A stretch of 64,000 nt of DNA from Polaromonas sp. (GTDB lineage: Bacteria > Pseudomonadota > Gammaproteobacteria > Burkholderiales > Burkholderiaceae_C), in the NCBI RefSeq assembly GCF_030680935.1, contig NZ_JAUXUP010000047.1, forward strand, positions 1 through 64,000. Reading direction: 5' to 3'. Under the pieces are notes generated by a model. That model did not search any database and had not been told where the DNA came from. It saw nothing but the letters and a program-made list of their open reading frames with translations. The translations under genes were made by a program, and so were the position numbers. Position 1 is the stretch's first letter; each line of letters starts with the position of its first letter. Shown here piece after piece: positions 9,540-19,205 of this stretch.

Positions 9540-10481
9540 TTATTGAAGAGCTTGGACGCCTGCCACCAACCAACCGCCACCGCTGCGCGGCTTGGTCATG
9601 TTCCAGACTTCGCGGAACGGGCTGGCGCCGGCCGAGGCGTCTTCGCGGATCATGCCGGAGAACTCGACGCTGGCCATGTACACATCGCTGAGCTCTTCAA
9701 TGCCCAGCAGCTTGGCGTCCAGCATCACGACATCGGTCTTGTTGGCCACGCCACCGGTGTGCGACTCGCGATCCGCCAGCTGGGCCTTGATCTGCTCAAG
9801 CATGTCATCGGTCATCATGGCGCGCAGGCTGTTGACGTCAGAATGGTCCCAGGCATCCTGCAAGGTCACAAAATTGGCCTTGCAGGCCTTGAGGAAACCT
9901 TCGGCATCAAAACCGTCTGGCACGCCCCAGGCTTGCGAGCCGGTCAACGCAGAGCCAATCATGGAACCTCCGGTCGCTGCGGCGCCCACCTTGCCGGCCT
10001 CAAAAGCCATGCTGTTTCGCTCCCAGGGCCGGGCCGAGGCGTCGTTGCCGACGTTTTCAGGGCTGTAGTTGCGCGGCGTGCTGGCGTTGCCCGCCCCCTG
10101 CATCGCATAGGGAGTTTGCTGTGCGGCGCCGCCCTTGAGCCGGCGCATGATGAAACCCACCACGACCATCACCACCAGGGCCAGCAAGGCAAACATGATG
10201 ATTTGACCGAAAGCACCGCCCAGACCCAGCGAAGAAGCCAGCCAGGCCAGGCCCAGGCCGGCAGCCAGACCGCCCAGCATGGCGCCCCACGGACGCTTGG
10301 GCGCCTGTGCGGCAGGGGCTGCGGGCGCTTGCGCCGGCGGCGTTGCCTGACGCTGCGTCACATTGGACGACTGGCGGCCGACAGAGCCCCCACCGCCCAT
10401 GCGTTTGGCTTCTGCGGGCGAATAGGCCAACAGCATGGTGGCGGCCAGCACAGCCGCGAGAATTGCAGACCAGAATTTCAT
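9540..10481 (-). CDS. Tim44-like domain protein, exported or membrane-anchored
   Basis: A 313-residue protein. It begins with a signal-like hydrophobic segment (residues 1-25, ending AEA-KR), continues with a glycine/glutamine/alanine-rich linker, two hydrophobic helices around residues 85-130, and ends with a Tim44-like fold (about residues 195-313, containing LQDAWDHSDVNSLRAMMTDDM and a terminal PRSGGGWLVAGVQAL). Tim44-like domains bind membranes or proteins; in bacteria their role is unclear. The ATG ending at 10481 has a GAGGAG ribosome binding site about 5 bases upstream, which decides the start. It sits between ubiE and ubiJ on the same strand, so a link to quinone synthesis or membrane lipid handling is possible but is inference. 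Confidence 0.82.
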   Translation of the reverse strand: MKFWSAILAAVLAATMLLAYSPAEAKRMGGGGSVGRQSSNVTQRQATPPAQAPAAPAAQAPKRPWGAMLGGLAAGLGLAWLASSLGLGGAFGQIIMFALLALVVMVVVGFIMRRLKGGAAQQTPYAMQGAGNASTPRNYSPENVGNDASARPWERNSMAFEAGKVGAAATGGSMIGSALTGSQAWGVPDGFDAEGFLKACKANFVTLQDAWDHSDVNSLRAMMTDDMLEQIKAQLADRESHTGGVANKTDVVMLDAKLLGIEELSDVYMASVEFSGMIREDASAGASPFREVWNMTKPRSGGGWLVAGVQALQ

Positions 10482-10503
10482 AACGTCTCCTCTAATGGGT
10501 TTC

Positions 10504-11235
10504 TCAACACTTGATTCCAACATGTAATGCCACGACGCCGCCGGTCAGGTTGTGATAGTCCACATGACCGAAACCACCTTTGTGCATCAGGGCCTTTAGC
10601 TCGTTCTGGTCCGGATGCATGCGAATCGACTCTGCCAGGTAGCGGTAACTGGCGTCGTCATTGGCCACCAGCTTGCCCAGCTTGGGCAGGACATTGAAGG
10701 AATACCAGTCGTAGATTTTTGTCAGTGGCTTGGCAATTTTTGAAAATTCCAGCACCAGCAGCTTGCCGCCGGGTTTGAGCACACGACTCATTTCCTGAAG
10801 CGCCTGGTCTTTGTGCGTCATGTTGCGCAGCCCAAAAGCCACTGTCACCAGGTCAAAACTGGCGTCCGCAAACGGCAGGTGCTCGGCATCACAAACGGTG
10901 GTCGGCAGGACTTTGCCGGCGTCGAGCATGCGGTTGCGGCCTTCGCGCAGCATGGCTTCGTTGATGTCGGTATGTACCACGCAGCCCGTGGGACCCACTT
11001 TGGGCGCAAAGGCCAGGGCCAGGTCCCCGGTACCTCCGGCAATGTCGAGAACCATCTGACCTTGCCTGACATCGGCGACCATCACCGCATAAGCCTTCCA
11101 GGCGCGGTGCAAGCCCATGGACATGAGGTCATTCATCACATCGTACTTGGGCGCCACGGAATCGAACACGCTGCGCACGCGGCTGGCCTTCTCAGCCTCG
11201 TCAACCGATTCAAATCCGAAGTGGGTACTGCTCAT
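10504..11235 (-). CDS. ubiE: Ubiquinone/menaquinone C-methyltransferase UbiE
   Basis: A 243-residue class I SAM-dependent methyltransferase. The SAM-binding motif I is [15 protein letters not shown], and the UbiE signatures [21 protein letters not shown] (N-terminal, shortened here in meaning only) and [19 protein letters not shown] segments are both present. It performs the C-methylation of the quinone ring. Length and start ([13 protein letters not shown]) are normal for the family. It is the first gene of a ubiE-Tim44-like-ubiJ-ubiB cluster; E. coli has ubiE-ubiJ-ubiB without the Tim44-like gene. A 186-base gap that contains a dispersed repeat separates it from the DUF971 gene upstream. 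Confidence 0.96.
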   Translation of the reverse strand: MSSTHFGFESVDEAEKASRVRSVFDSVAPKYDVMNDLMSMGLHRAWKAYAVMVADVRQGQMVLDIAGGTGDLALAFAPKVGPTGCVVHTDINEAMLREGRNRMLDAGKVLPTTVCDAEHLPFADASFDLVTVAFGLRNMTHKDQALQEMSRVLKPGGKLLVLEFSKIAKPLTKIYDWYSFNVLPKLGKLVANDDASYRYLAESIRMHPDQNELKALMHKGGFGHVDYHNLTGGVVALHVGIKC

Positions 11236-11352
11236 GATCCTATGCTAGGGGCGAAAGCCCGCAATTCAAGCGACAACCCTGCCTGCGTCGGGGCATTGGC
11301 CGGGATTTAGGTCGAAAAAACAACACTCGCCAATGCGCGTCGCACGCAGCCA

Positions 11353-11405
11353 GCTATGAAATCAATAGCGCCTGCAATAGCACTTCGGGTTGGCGGTACG
11401 GGCCG
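11353..11405 (+). repeat. Dispersed palindromic repeat, copy C (degenerate tail)
   Basis: The palindrome GCTAT-N7-ATAGC at 11353-11369 is perfect. The middle box is reduced to GCCTGC and the tail is weakly preserved (GGTACGGGCC). It lies 3' of the DUF971 gene and 5' of ubiE. Confidence 0.6.
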
Positions 11406-11421
11406 CGCGGCAAAAGCGGCT

Positions 11422-11835
11422 TCAATGGCTGGCGCAGCCATGGCCGCCCGCCACCACCATGGGCGCGTCGCGCTGCATGCCAGCGGCTTGCAGGCGCTGC
11501 AGATAGTCGGCCCACAAACGCGCCTGCTCCGACCCCAGAAAGTACAGGTAGTCCCAGGAAAAAATGCCGCTTTCGTGGCCATCCGAAAAAACCGGCTTGA
11601 CCGCGTAGTTGCCAATCGGCTCCAGCTCAATCACCCCGACCTCGCGCTTGCCGGTCTGCAGCACTTCCTGCCCCGGGCCGTGGCCCTGGACTTCGGCCGA
11701 TGGCGAATACACCCGCATCAGCTCGAACGGGATCTTGAACCCGGCACCATCTGAAAACGAAATTTCAAGGACACGCGACTGGGCGTGCACCGTCAATGCC
11801 GTCGGGGTGGGAGTTTCGGGTTGCAGGCCTGCCAT
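11422..11835 (-). CDS. DUF971 / gamma-butyrobetaine hydroxylase-like N-terminal domain protein
   Basis: A 137-residue protein made of a single DUF971 domain, the small metal-binding fold that forms the N-terminal part of gamma-butyrobetaine hydroxylase. Typical features are LTVHAQSRVLEISFSDG near the start and the GIFSWDYLYFLG segment near residue 95. As a stand-alone protein its function is not established; it is often encoded near ubiE in betaproteobacteria, as here. The C-terminal histidine-containing end (GGHGCASH) is also compatible with metal binding. Start taken at the ATG ending at 11835. Confidence 0.82.
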   Translation of the reverse strand: MAGLQPETPTPTALTVHAQSRVLEISFSDGAGFKIPFELMRVYSPSAEVQGHGPGQEVLQTGKREVGVIELEPIGNYAVKPVFSDGHESGIFSWDYLYFLGSEQARLWADYLQRLQAAGMQRDAPMVVAGGHGCASH

Positions 11836-11859
11836 GGTGAATATTTTCTTTTCAGCGAA

Positions 11860-14800
11860 TCAGACCAGCACGCGCTCGATGCCGCCATTGTTGGCCGCAT
11901 CCACATACGTCGGCAACCACTCTTTGCCCAGAATCTGGTTGGCCATTTCGACCACGATGTAGTCGGCTTCCAGCAAGCCGGTTTTCAGGTCGTCCTCATA
12001 ACGGCTTAAACCCATCAGGCAACTGGGGCAGGACGTCAGGATCTTGATGTTTTGTTTGGGTGTTGCCGCGCCGGTCTCACGCAAGCTGGCCTCGCCTTTG
12101 CGGATTTCTTCTTCCTTGCGAAAACGGATCTGTGTGGACACGTCGGGGCGCGAGGTGGCCAGGCCACCGCTCTCCCCACAGCAGCGTTTGCTTTCCAGCA
12201 CCTGGTCGCCCACCAGCGCCTTGACGGTTTTCATGGGCGCCTGGAGCTTCATCGGGCTGTGGCAGGGATCGTGGTACAGATAACCGCCGCCCGCAGCAGC
12301 GCCCAGGGTGATGTTTTTTTCCAGCAGGTACTCGTGGATGTCGATGATGCGGCAACCGGGAAATATCTTGTCAAACTCATAGCCCTGCAACTGGTCGTAA
12401 CAGGTACCGCAGCTGACCACCACGGTCTTGATGTCCATGTAGTTCAGGGTGTTGGCCATGCGGTGAAATAACACGCGGTTGTCGGTGATGATTTTCTCGG
12501 CCTTGTCAAACTGACCGCTGCCGCGCTGCGGGTAACCACAGCACAGGTAACCCGGCGGCAGCACAGTCTGCACGCCCGCATGCCATAGCATGGCCTGCGT
12601 CGCCAGGCCCACCTGGCTGAACAGCCGCTCGGAACCGCAACCCGGGAAGTAGAAAACCGCCTCGGTCTCTGCGGTGGTGGTTTTCGGGTTGCGAATGATC
12701 GGGACGTAGTCCTTGTCTTCAATGTCCAGCAAGGCGCGCGCCGTCTTCTTGGGCAGGTTGCCGGGCATTTTCTTGTTGATGAAGTGGATGACCTGCTCTT
12801 TGATGGGCGCGGTGCCGACTGTGGCGGGCGGCGCCTGCGTCTGTTTGCGCGTCAACACCTTCAGCAGGTCATTGGCCAGGCGCTGGGCCTTGAAACTGAT
12901 GCCCGTCAGCGCATGCGCTACCTGAATCGCCTGCGGATTGGCCGTACCAATAAACCAGGACTGAAAGGCAGCGGCCGGCCGGAAGCTCTTTTTGCCCATC
13001 TTGCGCAGCAGGTTGCGCATGTTCATGGAGACATCGCCGAAGTCGATATCCACCGGACATGGGCTCAGGCACTTGTGGCAGACGGTGCAATGGTCGGCCA
13101 CGTCCTCAAACTCTTCCCAGTGCTTGATGCTGATGCCGCGGCGGGTCTGCTCTTCATACAGAAACGCCTCCACCAGCAGCGAAGTCGCCAGAATCTTGTT
13201 GCGCGGGCTGTACAGCAGGTTGGCGCGCGGCACATGGGTGGCACACACTGGTTTGCACTTGCCGCAGCGCAGGCAGTCTTTCACGCTGTCGGCAATCGCG
13301 CCTATGTCGGACTGCTGCATGATCAGCGACTCATGGCCCATCAGGCCGAAGCTGGGCGTGTAGGCGTTGGTCAAATCAGCGAACAAGCTTTCGTCCGCGC
13401 TGTTTTTAGAGGTCTTTTTGGCCTCCAGCCCTTGGCTGGCATGCGCAGGCAGCTCCTGATTTCGTAGCAATTTGCCCTTGTTGAAACGCCCCTCAGGATC
13501 GACCCGGGTCTTGTAGTCGGCAAAAGGCTGCAGTTCGGCGTCGGTCAAAAACTCCAGCTTGGTGATGCCAATGCCGTGCTCGCCAGAGATCACGCCGCCC
13601 AAGGAGCGCGCCAGCACCATGATGCGGGCGACCGCCTGGTGCGCGGTTTGCAGCATGTCGTAATCGTCGCTGTTGACCGGCAGGTTGGTGTGCACATTGC
13701 CGTCGCCCGCGTGCATGTGCAGCGCCGCCCAGACGCGGCCCTTGAGCACCTGCTTGTGGATGGTATTGCAATGCTCCAGGATGGGCACAAAGGCCCCGCC
13801 CGAGAAAATTGCCTGCAAGGGGCCGCGCAACTGGGCTTTCCAGCTGGCCCGCAGTGAGTGGTCCTGCAACTGCACAAACAGGCTGTCCACATCGCGCAGC
13901 CAGCCGGCCCACAGGGCGCGAACCTCTCGGATCAGCGCCACCGCCTGGCTGACACGGTCTTCCAGCAGTTCAGCCGAAGGTATCTCGCCCGCGTCGTCGG
14001 ACTTGCCCAGAGGCAGATTTCCCTTGAGGAAAAAGGTCTCCAACGCGTCGCACAAGCTGATCTTGTTGGCCAGGCTGAGCTCGATGTTGATGCGCTCAAT
14101 GCCGTCGGTGTACTCGGCCATGCGCGGCAGGGGAATCACCACATCTTCATTGATCTTGAAGGCGTTGGTATGCCGCGATATCGCCGCCGTGCGTTTGCGG
14201 TCCAGCCAGAATTTCTTGCGCGCATCGGGGCTGATGGCCACAAAACCCTCGCCCTGGCGCGAATTGGCAATACGCACCACCTCAGAGGTGGCTCTGGCCA
14301 CCACATCGGCATCGTCACCGGCAATGTCGCCAAACAGCACCATCTTCGGCAAACCACCGTGTTTTTTGGACTTGGTCGCGTAGCCAACCGCTTTCAGGTA
14401 ACGGTCATCCAGGTGCTCCAGGCCTGCCAGGATGGCGCCGCCGCGCTTTTGCTCGGCGAACATGAAGTCCTTGATCTCGACGATGCTGGGCACCGCATCC
14501 CGGGCATTGCCAAAAAACTCCAGGCAGACGGTGCGGGTGTGCGCCGGCATGCGGTGCACAATCCAGCGCGCGCTGGTGATCAGGCCGTCGCAGCCCTCTT
14601 TCTGGATGCCGGGCAGGCCGCTGAGGAATTTGTCGGTCACGTCCTTGCCCAGACCCTCCTTGCGGAAAGTGTTGCCGGCAATGTCCAGCCGCTCGGTGCG
14701 CAGGTGCGTCTTGCCATCGGCTTCAAAATATTTCAGCTCGAAGCTGGCCATCGCGGCGTCATGGATCTTGCCGAGGTTGTGGTCCAGGCGCGTGACTTCC

Positions 14801-15798
14801 AGCCACTGCGCCTCAGGCGTGACCATGCGCCAGGACGCCAGGTTGTCCAGGGCCGTGCCCCAGAGCACGGCCTTTTTGCCACCGGCGTTCATGGCGATAT
14901 TGCCGCCTATGCACGATGCTTCGGCAGAGGTCGGATCGACCGCAAATACAAAGCCGCCGCGCTCGGCAGCATCGGCCACCCGCTGCGTGACCACGCCCGC
15001 TTCGGTCCACACGGTAGCCACAGGCTGGTCCAGGCCAGGCAGCGTGACCATCTCGACTTCGGTCATGGCCTCCAGCTTTTCGGTGTTGATGACCGCCGAC
15101 TTCCAGCTCAGCGGTATCGCGCCGCCGGTGTAGCCGGTGCCGCCGCCGCGCGGGATGATGGTCAATCCCAGTTCAATACAGGCTTTGACCAGTCCGGCCA
15201 TCTCCACTTCGGTGTCGGGCGTAAGTACCACAAACGGGTATTCGACACGCCAATCGGTCGCATCGGTCACATGCGAGACACGGGACAAGCCGTCAAACTT
15301 GATGTTGTCCTTGAGCGTGAACTTGCCCAGCTTGCGCGCCGCCAGGCGCCGCAGGTCGTACATGTTCTCAAATGAAGTTGCAAAACTGCTGACAGCGGCG
15401 CGGGCGGATTTCAGCAGTTCGCCAACTATGGCGTCGCGCTGCGCATCGGCCTCTGGCGTACGACGTTTTTCTACCTCCCCCAACCGGTGCTGCAGGGCAT
15501 CGACCAGCATCTTGCGGCGCTTCGGGTTGTCCAGCAGGTCGTCCTGCAGATAGGGGTTGCGCTGCACCACCCAGATGTCTCCGAGCACCTCGTACAACAT
15601 GCGGGCCGAGCGGCCGGTGCGGCGCTCGTCGCGCAGCAGGTTCAGCAGGTCCCAGGCACGTGCGCCCAGCAGCCGGATGACCACCTCCCGGTCGGAAAAC
15701 GAGGTGTAGTTATACGGAATCTCGCGAATGCGGGCTTCGTCGGCTTTGGCCCCGCCGGCGAAAGCGTTGAGTTCTTGAAGGGGAGTAGGAGCGTTCAT
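11860..15798 (-). CDS. Large FAD/FMN-linked dehydrogenase with iron-sulfur and CCG domains (DUF3683)
   Basis: A 1312-residue fusion. The order is: an N-terminal DUF3683 region (about 1-175), an FAD-binding type 4 oxidase domain with the [11 protein letters not shown] motif near residue 219 and its C-terminal cap, then two ferredoxin-like 4Fe-4S motifs ([11 protein letters not shown] near 836 and [12 protein letters not shown] near 904), and two CCG cysteine-rich domains ([10 protein letters not shown] near 1053 with CCGYPQ near 1086, and HDPCHSP near 1178 with CCGESGG near 1206). This layout joins a GlcD/D-lactate-dehydrogenase-type flavin subunit with a GlcF-type iron-sulfur subunit, so it probably oxidises a 2-hydroxy acid and passes electrons to quinone. 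The substrate is unknown. I start at the ATG ending at 15798 ([10 protein letters not shown]). Confidence 0.85.
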   Translation of the reverse strand: MNAPTPLQELNAFAGGAKADEARIREIPYNYTSFSDREVVIRLLGARAWDLLNLLRDERRTGRSARMLYEVLGDIWVVQRNPYLQDDLLDNPKRRKMLVDALQHRLGEVEKRRTPEADAQRDAIVGELLKSARAAVSSFATSFENMYDLRRLAARKLGKFTLKDNIKFDGLSRVSHVTDATDWRVEYPFVVLTPDTEVEMAGLVKACIELGLTIIPRGGGTGYTGGAIPLSWKSAVINTEKLEAMTEVEMVTLPGLDQPVATVWTEAGVVTQRVADAAERGGFVFAVDPTSAEASCIGGNIAMNAGGKKAVLWGTALDNLASWRMVTPEAQWLEVTRLDHNLGKIHDAAMASFELKYFEADGKTHLRTERLDIAGNTFRKEGLGKDVTDKFLSGLPGIQKEGCDGLITSARWIVHRMPAHTRTVCLEFFGNARDAVPSIVEIKDFMFAEQKRGGAILAGLEHLDDRYLKAVGYATKSKKHGGLPKMVLFGDIAGDDADVVARATSEVVRIANSRQGEGFVAISPDARKKFWLDRKRTAAISRHTNAFKINEDVVIPLPRMAEYTDGIERINIELSLANKISLCDALETFFLKGNLPLGKSDDAGEIPSAELLEDRVSQAVALIREVRALWAGWLRDVDSLFVQLQDHSLRASWKAQLRGPLQAIFSGGAFVPILEHCNTIHKQVLKGRVWAALHMHAGDGNVHTNLPVNSDDYDMLQTAHQAVARIMVLARSLGGVISGEHGIGITKLEFLTDAELQPFADYKTRVDPEGRFNKGKLLRNQELPAHASQGLEAKKTSKNSADESLFADLTNAYTPSFGLMGHESLIMQQSDIGAIADSVKDCLRCGKCKPVCATHVPRANLLYSPRNKILATSLLVEAFLYEEQTRRGISIKHWEEFEDVADHCTVCHKCLSPCPVDIDFGDVSMNMRNLLRKMGKKSFRPAAAFQSWFIGTANPQAIQVAHALTGISFKAQRLANDLLKVLTRKQTQAPPATVGTAPIKEQVIHFINKKMPGNLPKKTARALLDIEDKDYVPIIRNPKTTTAETEAVFYFPGCGSERLFSQVGLATQAMLWHAGVQTVLPPGYLCCGYPQRGSGQFDKAEKIITDNRVLFHRMANTLNYMDIKTVVVSCGTCYDQLQGYEFDKIFPGCRIIDIHEYLLEKNITLGAAAGGGYLYHDPCHSPMKLQAPMKTVKALVGDQVLESKRCCGESGGLATSRPDVSTQIRFRKEEEIRKGEASLRETGAATPKQNIKILTSCPSCLMGLSRYEDDLKTGLLEADYIVVEMANQILGKEWLPTYVDAANNGGIERVLV

Positions 15799-15936
15799 CG
15801 TGGGAAATCGCCTGCTGCAGACCTGCATACGGCGCTGAGGCCCTTATGTTACCGCAGTGCAACACGTGTCCCGGCAGTCACAGTACACCTCGTGGAAACC
15901 CGCTTGCGAAGACGTGACCAGATGGCTTAAATCGAA

Positions 15937-15954
15937 CTGTCACAAATCATTTTT
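15937..15954 (+). promoter_or_regulatory. Weak PhoB-box-like half site upstream of ugpB
   Basis: CTGTCACAAAT fits the first half and spacer of a Pho box (CTGTCAT-AWAW), but the second half is poor. It lies about 70-88 bases upstream of the ugpB start, and ugp operons are commonly phosphate-regulated. Low confidence. Confidence 0.3.
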
Positions 15955-16024
15955 AGACTTGACGGTCACGGTTTGACGATTTCGTCCCTCCGTCCGTTTT
16001 CCTTCGTTTTATTCAGGAGTTGTA

Positions 16025-17332
16025 ATGAAAAAGAGCTTGACTGCTATCACCCTGGCGGCCTGTGCACTTGTAGTGCCCCTTTCCAGCCACGCGCAGACCG
16101 AAATCCAGTGGTGGCACTCGATGGGCGGCGCCCTCGGCGAGTGGGTCAATGACCTGGCCAAGGACTTCAACGCCACCCAGAAAGACTACAAGGTGGTTCC
16201 CACATTCAAGGGCAGCTACGATGAGTCCATGACCGCTGCCATCGCCGCTTTTCGCTCCGGCAATGCGCCGCATATCCTTCAGGTGTTTGAGGTGGGTACC
16301 GCCACCATGATGGCATCGAAAAGCGCCATCGTGCCAGTCGGCGAAGTGATGAAGAAAGCTGGCGTGACCTTCGACTCGAACGACTATGTGCCGGCAGTTG
16401 CCGGTTATTACACGGCACCCAACGGGCAAATGCTGAGCTTTCCGTTCAACAGCTCGACCACCGTGTTTCACTACAACAAGGATGCGCTGAAAGCGGCGGG
16501 CGTGGACAACGTGCCGACCACCTGGCCGGAAGTCGCCCTGGCAGCGGCCAAGCTCAAAGCCAATGGTCACAAATGCCCGTTCACCACCAGCTGGGTCAGC
16601 TGGACACAGCTGGAAAGTTTTTCGGCCTGGCACAACGTCGAGTTTGCGAGCAAGGGCAACGGCATGAAAGGCCTGGACACACGCCTGACCTTCAACACAC
16701 CGCTGCATGTGCGCCACATTGAAAACCTGGCCAACATGTCCAAGCAGGGACTGTTTGTATACAAAGGCCGCGGCAACGCCGCTGATGCAACCTTTGTGTC
16801 GGGCGAATGCGCCATGACCACGGGATCGTCGGCCCTGTACGGCAATATCAAGCGCAACGCGAAGTTCGCCTCCGGCATTGGCGCCCTGCCCTATTACCCG
16901 GACGTCCCCGGCGCGCCCCAAAACACCGTGATTGGTGGTGCCAGCCTGTGGGTCATGTCGGGCAAAAAGGCCGACGAGTACAAAGGGGTAGCCCAGTTCT
17001 TTGCGCACCTGTCCAAGGCCGACGAAGCGGCCAAAAGCCATCAGCGCACCGGCTACCTGCCCCTGACCAAGGCATCGTATGAGCTGACCGAGAAGTCCAA
17101 CTTCTACAAGCAGAACCCTGGCACCGATGTGTCTGTAACCCAGATGATCCGCAAAACCACCGACAAGTCGCGCGGTATTCGTCTGGGTAACTTTGTACAG
17201 ATTCGCGCCATCAACGACGAAGAACTGGAACAGGTCTGGGCTGGCAAGAAGTCAGCCAAAGACGCGCTGGACACCGCCGTCAAACGCGGCAATGAGCAGT
17301 TGGAGCGTTTCCAGAAAGCCAACAAAGGCTGA
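16025..17332 (+). CDS. ugpB: sn-Glycerol-3-phosphate ABC transporter, periplasmic binding protein UgpB
   Basis: A 435-residue extracytoplasmic solute-binding protein. A clear signal peptide (MKKSLTAIT... ending SSHA, about 23 residues) is followed by EIQWWHSMGG, close to E. coli UgpB. Further UgpB-like segments are FPFNSSTTVFHYNKDA and GYLPLTKASYELTE. It binds glycerol-3-phosphate or glycerophosphodiesters for uptake. The ATG at 16025 has an AGGAG site 5 bases upstream. It is first in ugpB-A-E-C-Q and is divergent from the large dehydrogenase gene; the 226-base divergent region probably holds the operon promoter. Confidence 0.95.
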   Translation: MKKSLTAITLAACALVVPLSSHAQTEIQWWHSMGGALGEWVNDLAKDFNATQKDYKVVPTFKGSYDESMTAAIAAFRSGNAPHILQVFEVGTATMMASKSAIVPVGEVMKKAGVTFDSNDYVPAVAGYYTAPNGQMLSFPFNSSTTVFHYNKDALKAAGVDNVPTTWPEVALAAAKLKANGHKCPFTTSWVSWTQLESFSAWHNVEFASKGNGMKGLDTRLTFNTPLHVRHIENLANMSKQGLFVYKGRGNAADATFVSGECAMTTGSSALYGNIKRNAKFASGIGALPYYPDVPGAPQNTVIGGASLWVMSGKKADEYKGVAQFFAHLSKADEAAKSHQRTGYLPLTKASYELTEKSNFYKQNPGTDVSVTQMIRKTTDKSRGIRLGNFVQIRAINDEELEQVWAGKKSAKDALDTAVKRGNEQLERFQKANKG

Positions 17333-17348
17333 ACGGCCTTTCTATCGA

Positions 17349-17405
17349 GTCAAATAGCGCTCAAGCCCAATTGGAATGGGCTTGAGCAGCTATTTAATTC
17401 ATAGC
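17349..17405 (-). repeat. Dispersed palindromic repeat, copy D, forming a long hairpin
   Basis: On the minus strand this copy has GCTAT-N7-ATAGC (17389-17405), then TGCTC and a tail ending TTTGAC. Its middle part is self-complementary: 17359-17369 pairs with 17377-17387, and the stem extends by six more pairs (17353-17358 with 17389-17394) past one bulged A. It lies between ugpB and ugpA. Confidence 0.8.
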
Positions 17406-17454
17406 GACTTTATTTTTCTTCCGCTTGTGTCGTTGAATCAAAAGTAGAAATACA

Positions 17455-18336
17455 TTGGAAAAAAGAGTCCTGTTCAAATCGCCCTGGCTGCCGTGGGTGC
17501 TGGTAGCGCCGCAGATGCTGATCGTGCTGGTCTTCTTCTTCTGGCCCGCCAGCCAGGCCGTGTACCAAAGCGTGCTGACCGAGGATGCGTTCGGCACTTC
17601 CAGCGAGTTTGTCGGCCTGCTGAACTTTGAACGGCTGTGGAACGACAGCACCTACCTGGAGTCGTTCAAAACCACTGCGCTTTTTTCAGTGCTGGTGGCC
17701 GGTTGCGGGCTGGCGATTGCGTTGTCGCTGGCGGTCATGGCCAACGGCGTGATTCGTGCTGCAGCGACTTACAAGACCCTGCTGATCTGGCCTTACGCGG
17801 TCGCGCCTGTCGTTGCGGGTGTGCTGTGGGTGTTCATGTTTTCCTCGCCGATGGGTGTGATTTCGTTTGCACTGCAGTCCGTTGGCGTGGAGTGGAACCA
17901 CTTGCTCAACGCCAACCACGCGATGACACTGATCGTGGTGGCGGCGGTCTGGAAGCAGATTTCGTACAACTTCCTGTTTTTTCTGGCGGGTTTGCAGTCG
18001 ATTCCCAAATCGCTGCTGGAAGCCGCCGCGATTGATGGCGCGTCGCCCACCCGGCGCTTCTGGACCATTGTTTTCCCGCTGCTGTCGCCGACCACCTTTT
18101 TCCTGCTGGTGATCAACGTGATTTATGCGTTTTTCGACACCTTCGGCATTGTGGACGCCGCCACCCAGGGCGGGCCCGGCAAGGACACCGCCATTCTGGT
18201 TTACAAGGTGTACTTTGATGGCTTCAAGGCCATGGACATCGGTGGCTCGGCGGCCCAGTCGGTGGTGCTGATGGTGATTGTGATTGCGCTGACGGTTTTG
18301 CAGTTTCGTTTTATCGAGAAAAAAGTGAACTACTGA
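17455..18336 (+). CDS. ugpA: Glycerol-3-phosphate ABC transporter permease UgpA
   Basis: A 293-residue ABC permease with about six membrane helices and the EAA loop [15 protein letters not shown] near residue 190, which docks on the ATPase UgpC. It is strikingly like E. coli UgpA ([22 protein letters not shown] at the start in pattern; [17 protein letters not shown] segment near residue 165). The apparent start is TTG at 17455; no ATG or GTG lies in a suitable place and no strong ribosome binding site precedes it, so translation may be weak. The 122-base gap from ugpB contains a hairpin-forming repeat, which would suit high expression of the binding protein and lower expression of the membrane part. 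Confidence 0.93.
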   Translation: MEKRVLFKSPWLPWVLVAPQMLIVLVFFFWPASQAVYQSVLTEDAFGTSSEFVGLLNFERLWNDSTYLESFKTTALFSVLVAGCGLAIALSLAVMANGVIRAAATYKTLLIWPYAVAPVVAGVLWVFMFSSPMGVISFALQSVGVEWNHLLNANHAMTLIVVAAVWKQISYNFLFFLAGLQSIPKSLLEAAAIDGASPTRRFWTIVFPLLSPTTFFLLVINVIYAFFDTFGIVDAATQGGPGKDTAILVYKVYFDGFKAMDIGGSAAQSVVLMVIVIALTVLQFRFIEKKVNY

Positions 18337-18346
18337 TGGTCACCGC

Positions 18347-19201
18347 ATGATAGAACGCCGCCCCATCGCCAATTTTTTCTCGCACGCCGTGCTGATTCTC
18401 GGCGTGGCCATCGTCGCCTTTCCGCTGTACCTGGCGTTTATCGCCTCAACGCAGTCTCAAGAACAAATTGCAGCATCGAATCCGCTGTCATTGATTCCCG
18501 GCACCAACTTTCTCGAAACCTACCGCATTGCGCTGTTCGGGGGAGAAAACAGTCGGGGCGGCACCTTTCCGCCCGCTCTGCCGATGATGTGGGTCAGCCT
18601 TGTCTCCGCAGTCATCATTGCAGTTGGAAAAATCGCGATTTCCCTGTTGTCGGCATTTGCGATTGTCTACTTTCGCTTTCCCGCCAAGGGCATCGTGTTC
18701 TGGATGATTTTTGTCACGCTCATGCTGCCGGTCGAGGTGCGCATTGGCCCGACTTATGCCGTGGTGTCTGACCTGGGCATGCTCAACAGCTACGCGGGCC
18801 TGACCATCCCGCTGATTGCTTCCGCCACCGCCACATTCCTGTTTCGCCAGTTCTTTTTGACCGTGCCGGACGAACTGGTCGAGGCGGCCCGAATGGACGG
18901 CGCCAGCCCGATGCGGTTTTTTTGGGACATTCTGCTGCCGCTGTCGAAAACCTCGATTGCTGCGCTGTTTGTTATCCAGTTCATTTACGGCTGGAACCAG
19001 TATCTGTGGCCCTTGCTGGTCACGACCAACGAAAACATGTACCCGGTGGTGCTGGGCATCAAGCGCTTGATTGCGGGTGAGGCCTACACCGAGTGGAATG
19101 TGGTCATGGCCACCGCCATTTTGGCGATGCTGCCGCCTGCGCTGGTGGTGATACTGATGCAAAAGTGGTTTGTCAAAGGCCTTGTGGACACTGAAAAATA
19201 A
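18347..19201 (+). CDS. ugpE: Glycerol-3-phosphate ABC transporter permease UgpE
   Basis: A 284-residue ABC permease, partner of UgpA in the transmembrane channel. About six hydrophobic segments are visible, and the EAA loop [17 protein letters not shown] lies near residue 180. The N-terminal part contains the [17 protein letters not shown] periplasmic segment characteristic of this family, and the C-terminus ends [13 protein letters not shown]. It starts 10 bases after ugpA and ends 4 bases before ugpC, so the three are almost certainly cotranscribed. Confidence 0.95.
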   Translation: MIERRPIANFFSHAVLILGVAIVAFPLYLAFIASTQSQEQIAASNPLSLIPGTNFLETYRIALFGGENSRGGTFPPALPMMWVSLVSAVIIAVGKIAISLLSAFAIVYFRFPAKGIVFWMIFVTLMLPVEVRIGPTYAVVSDLGMLNSYAGLTIPLIASATATFLFRQFFLTVPDELVEAARMDGASPMRFFWDILLPLSKTSIAALFVIQFIYGWNQYLWPLLVTTNENMYPVVLGIKRLIAGEAYTEWNVVMATAILAMLPPALVVILMQKWFVKGLVDTEK

Positions 19202-19205
19202 AGTA

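Noticed and set aside
13858..15375. Plus-strand open frame opposite the large dehydrogenase, plus a similar one opposite tatC and secA
   Set aside because: Shadow frames in GC-rich genes with Arg/His-rich, motif-free products.
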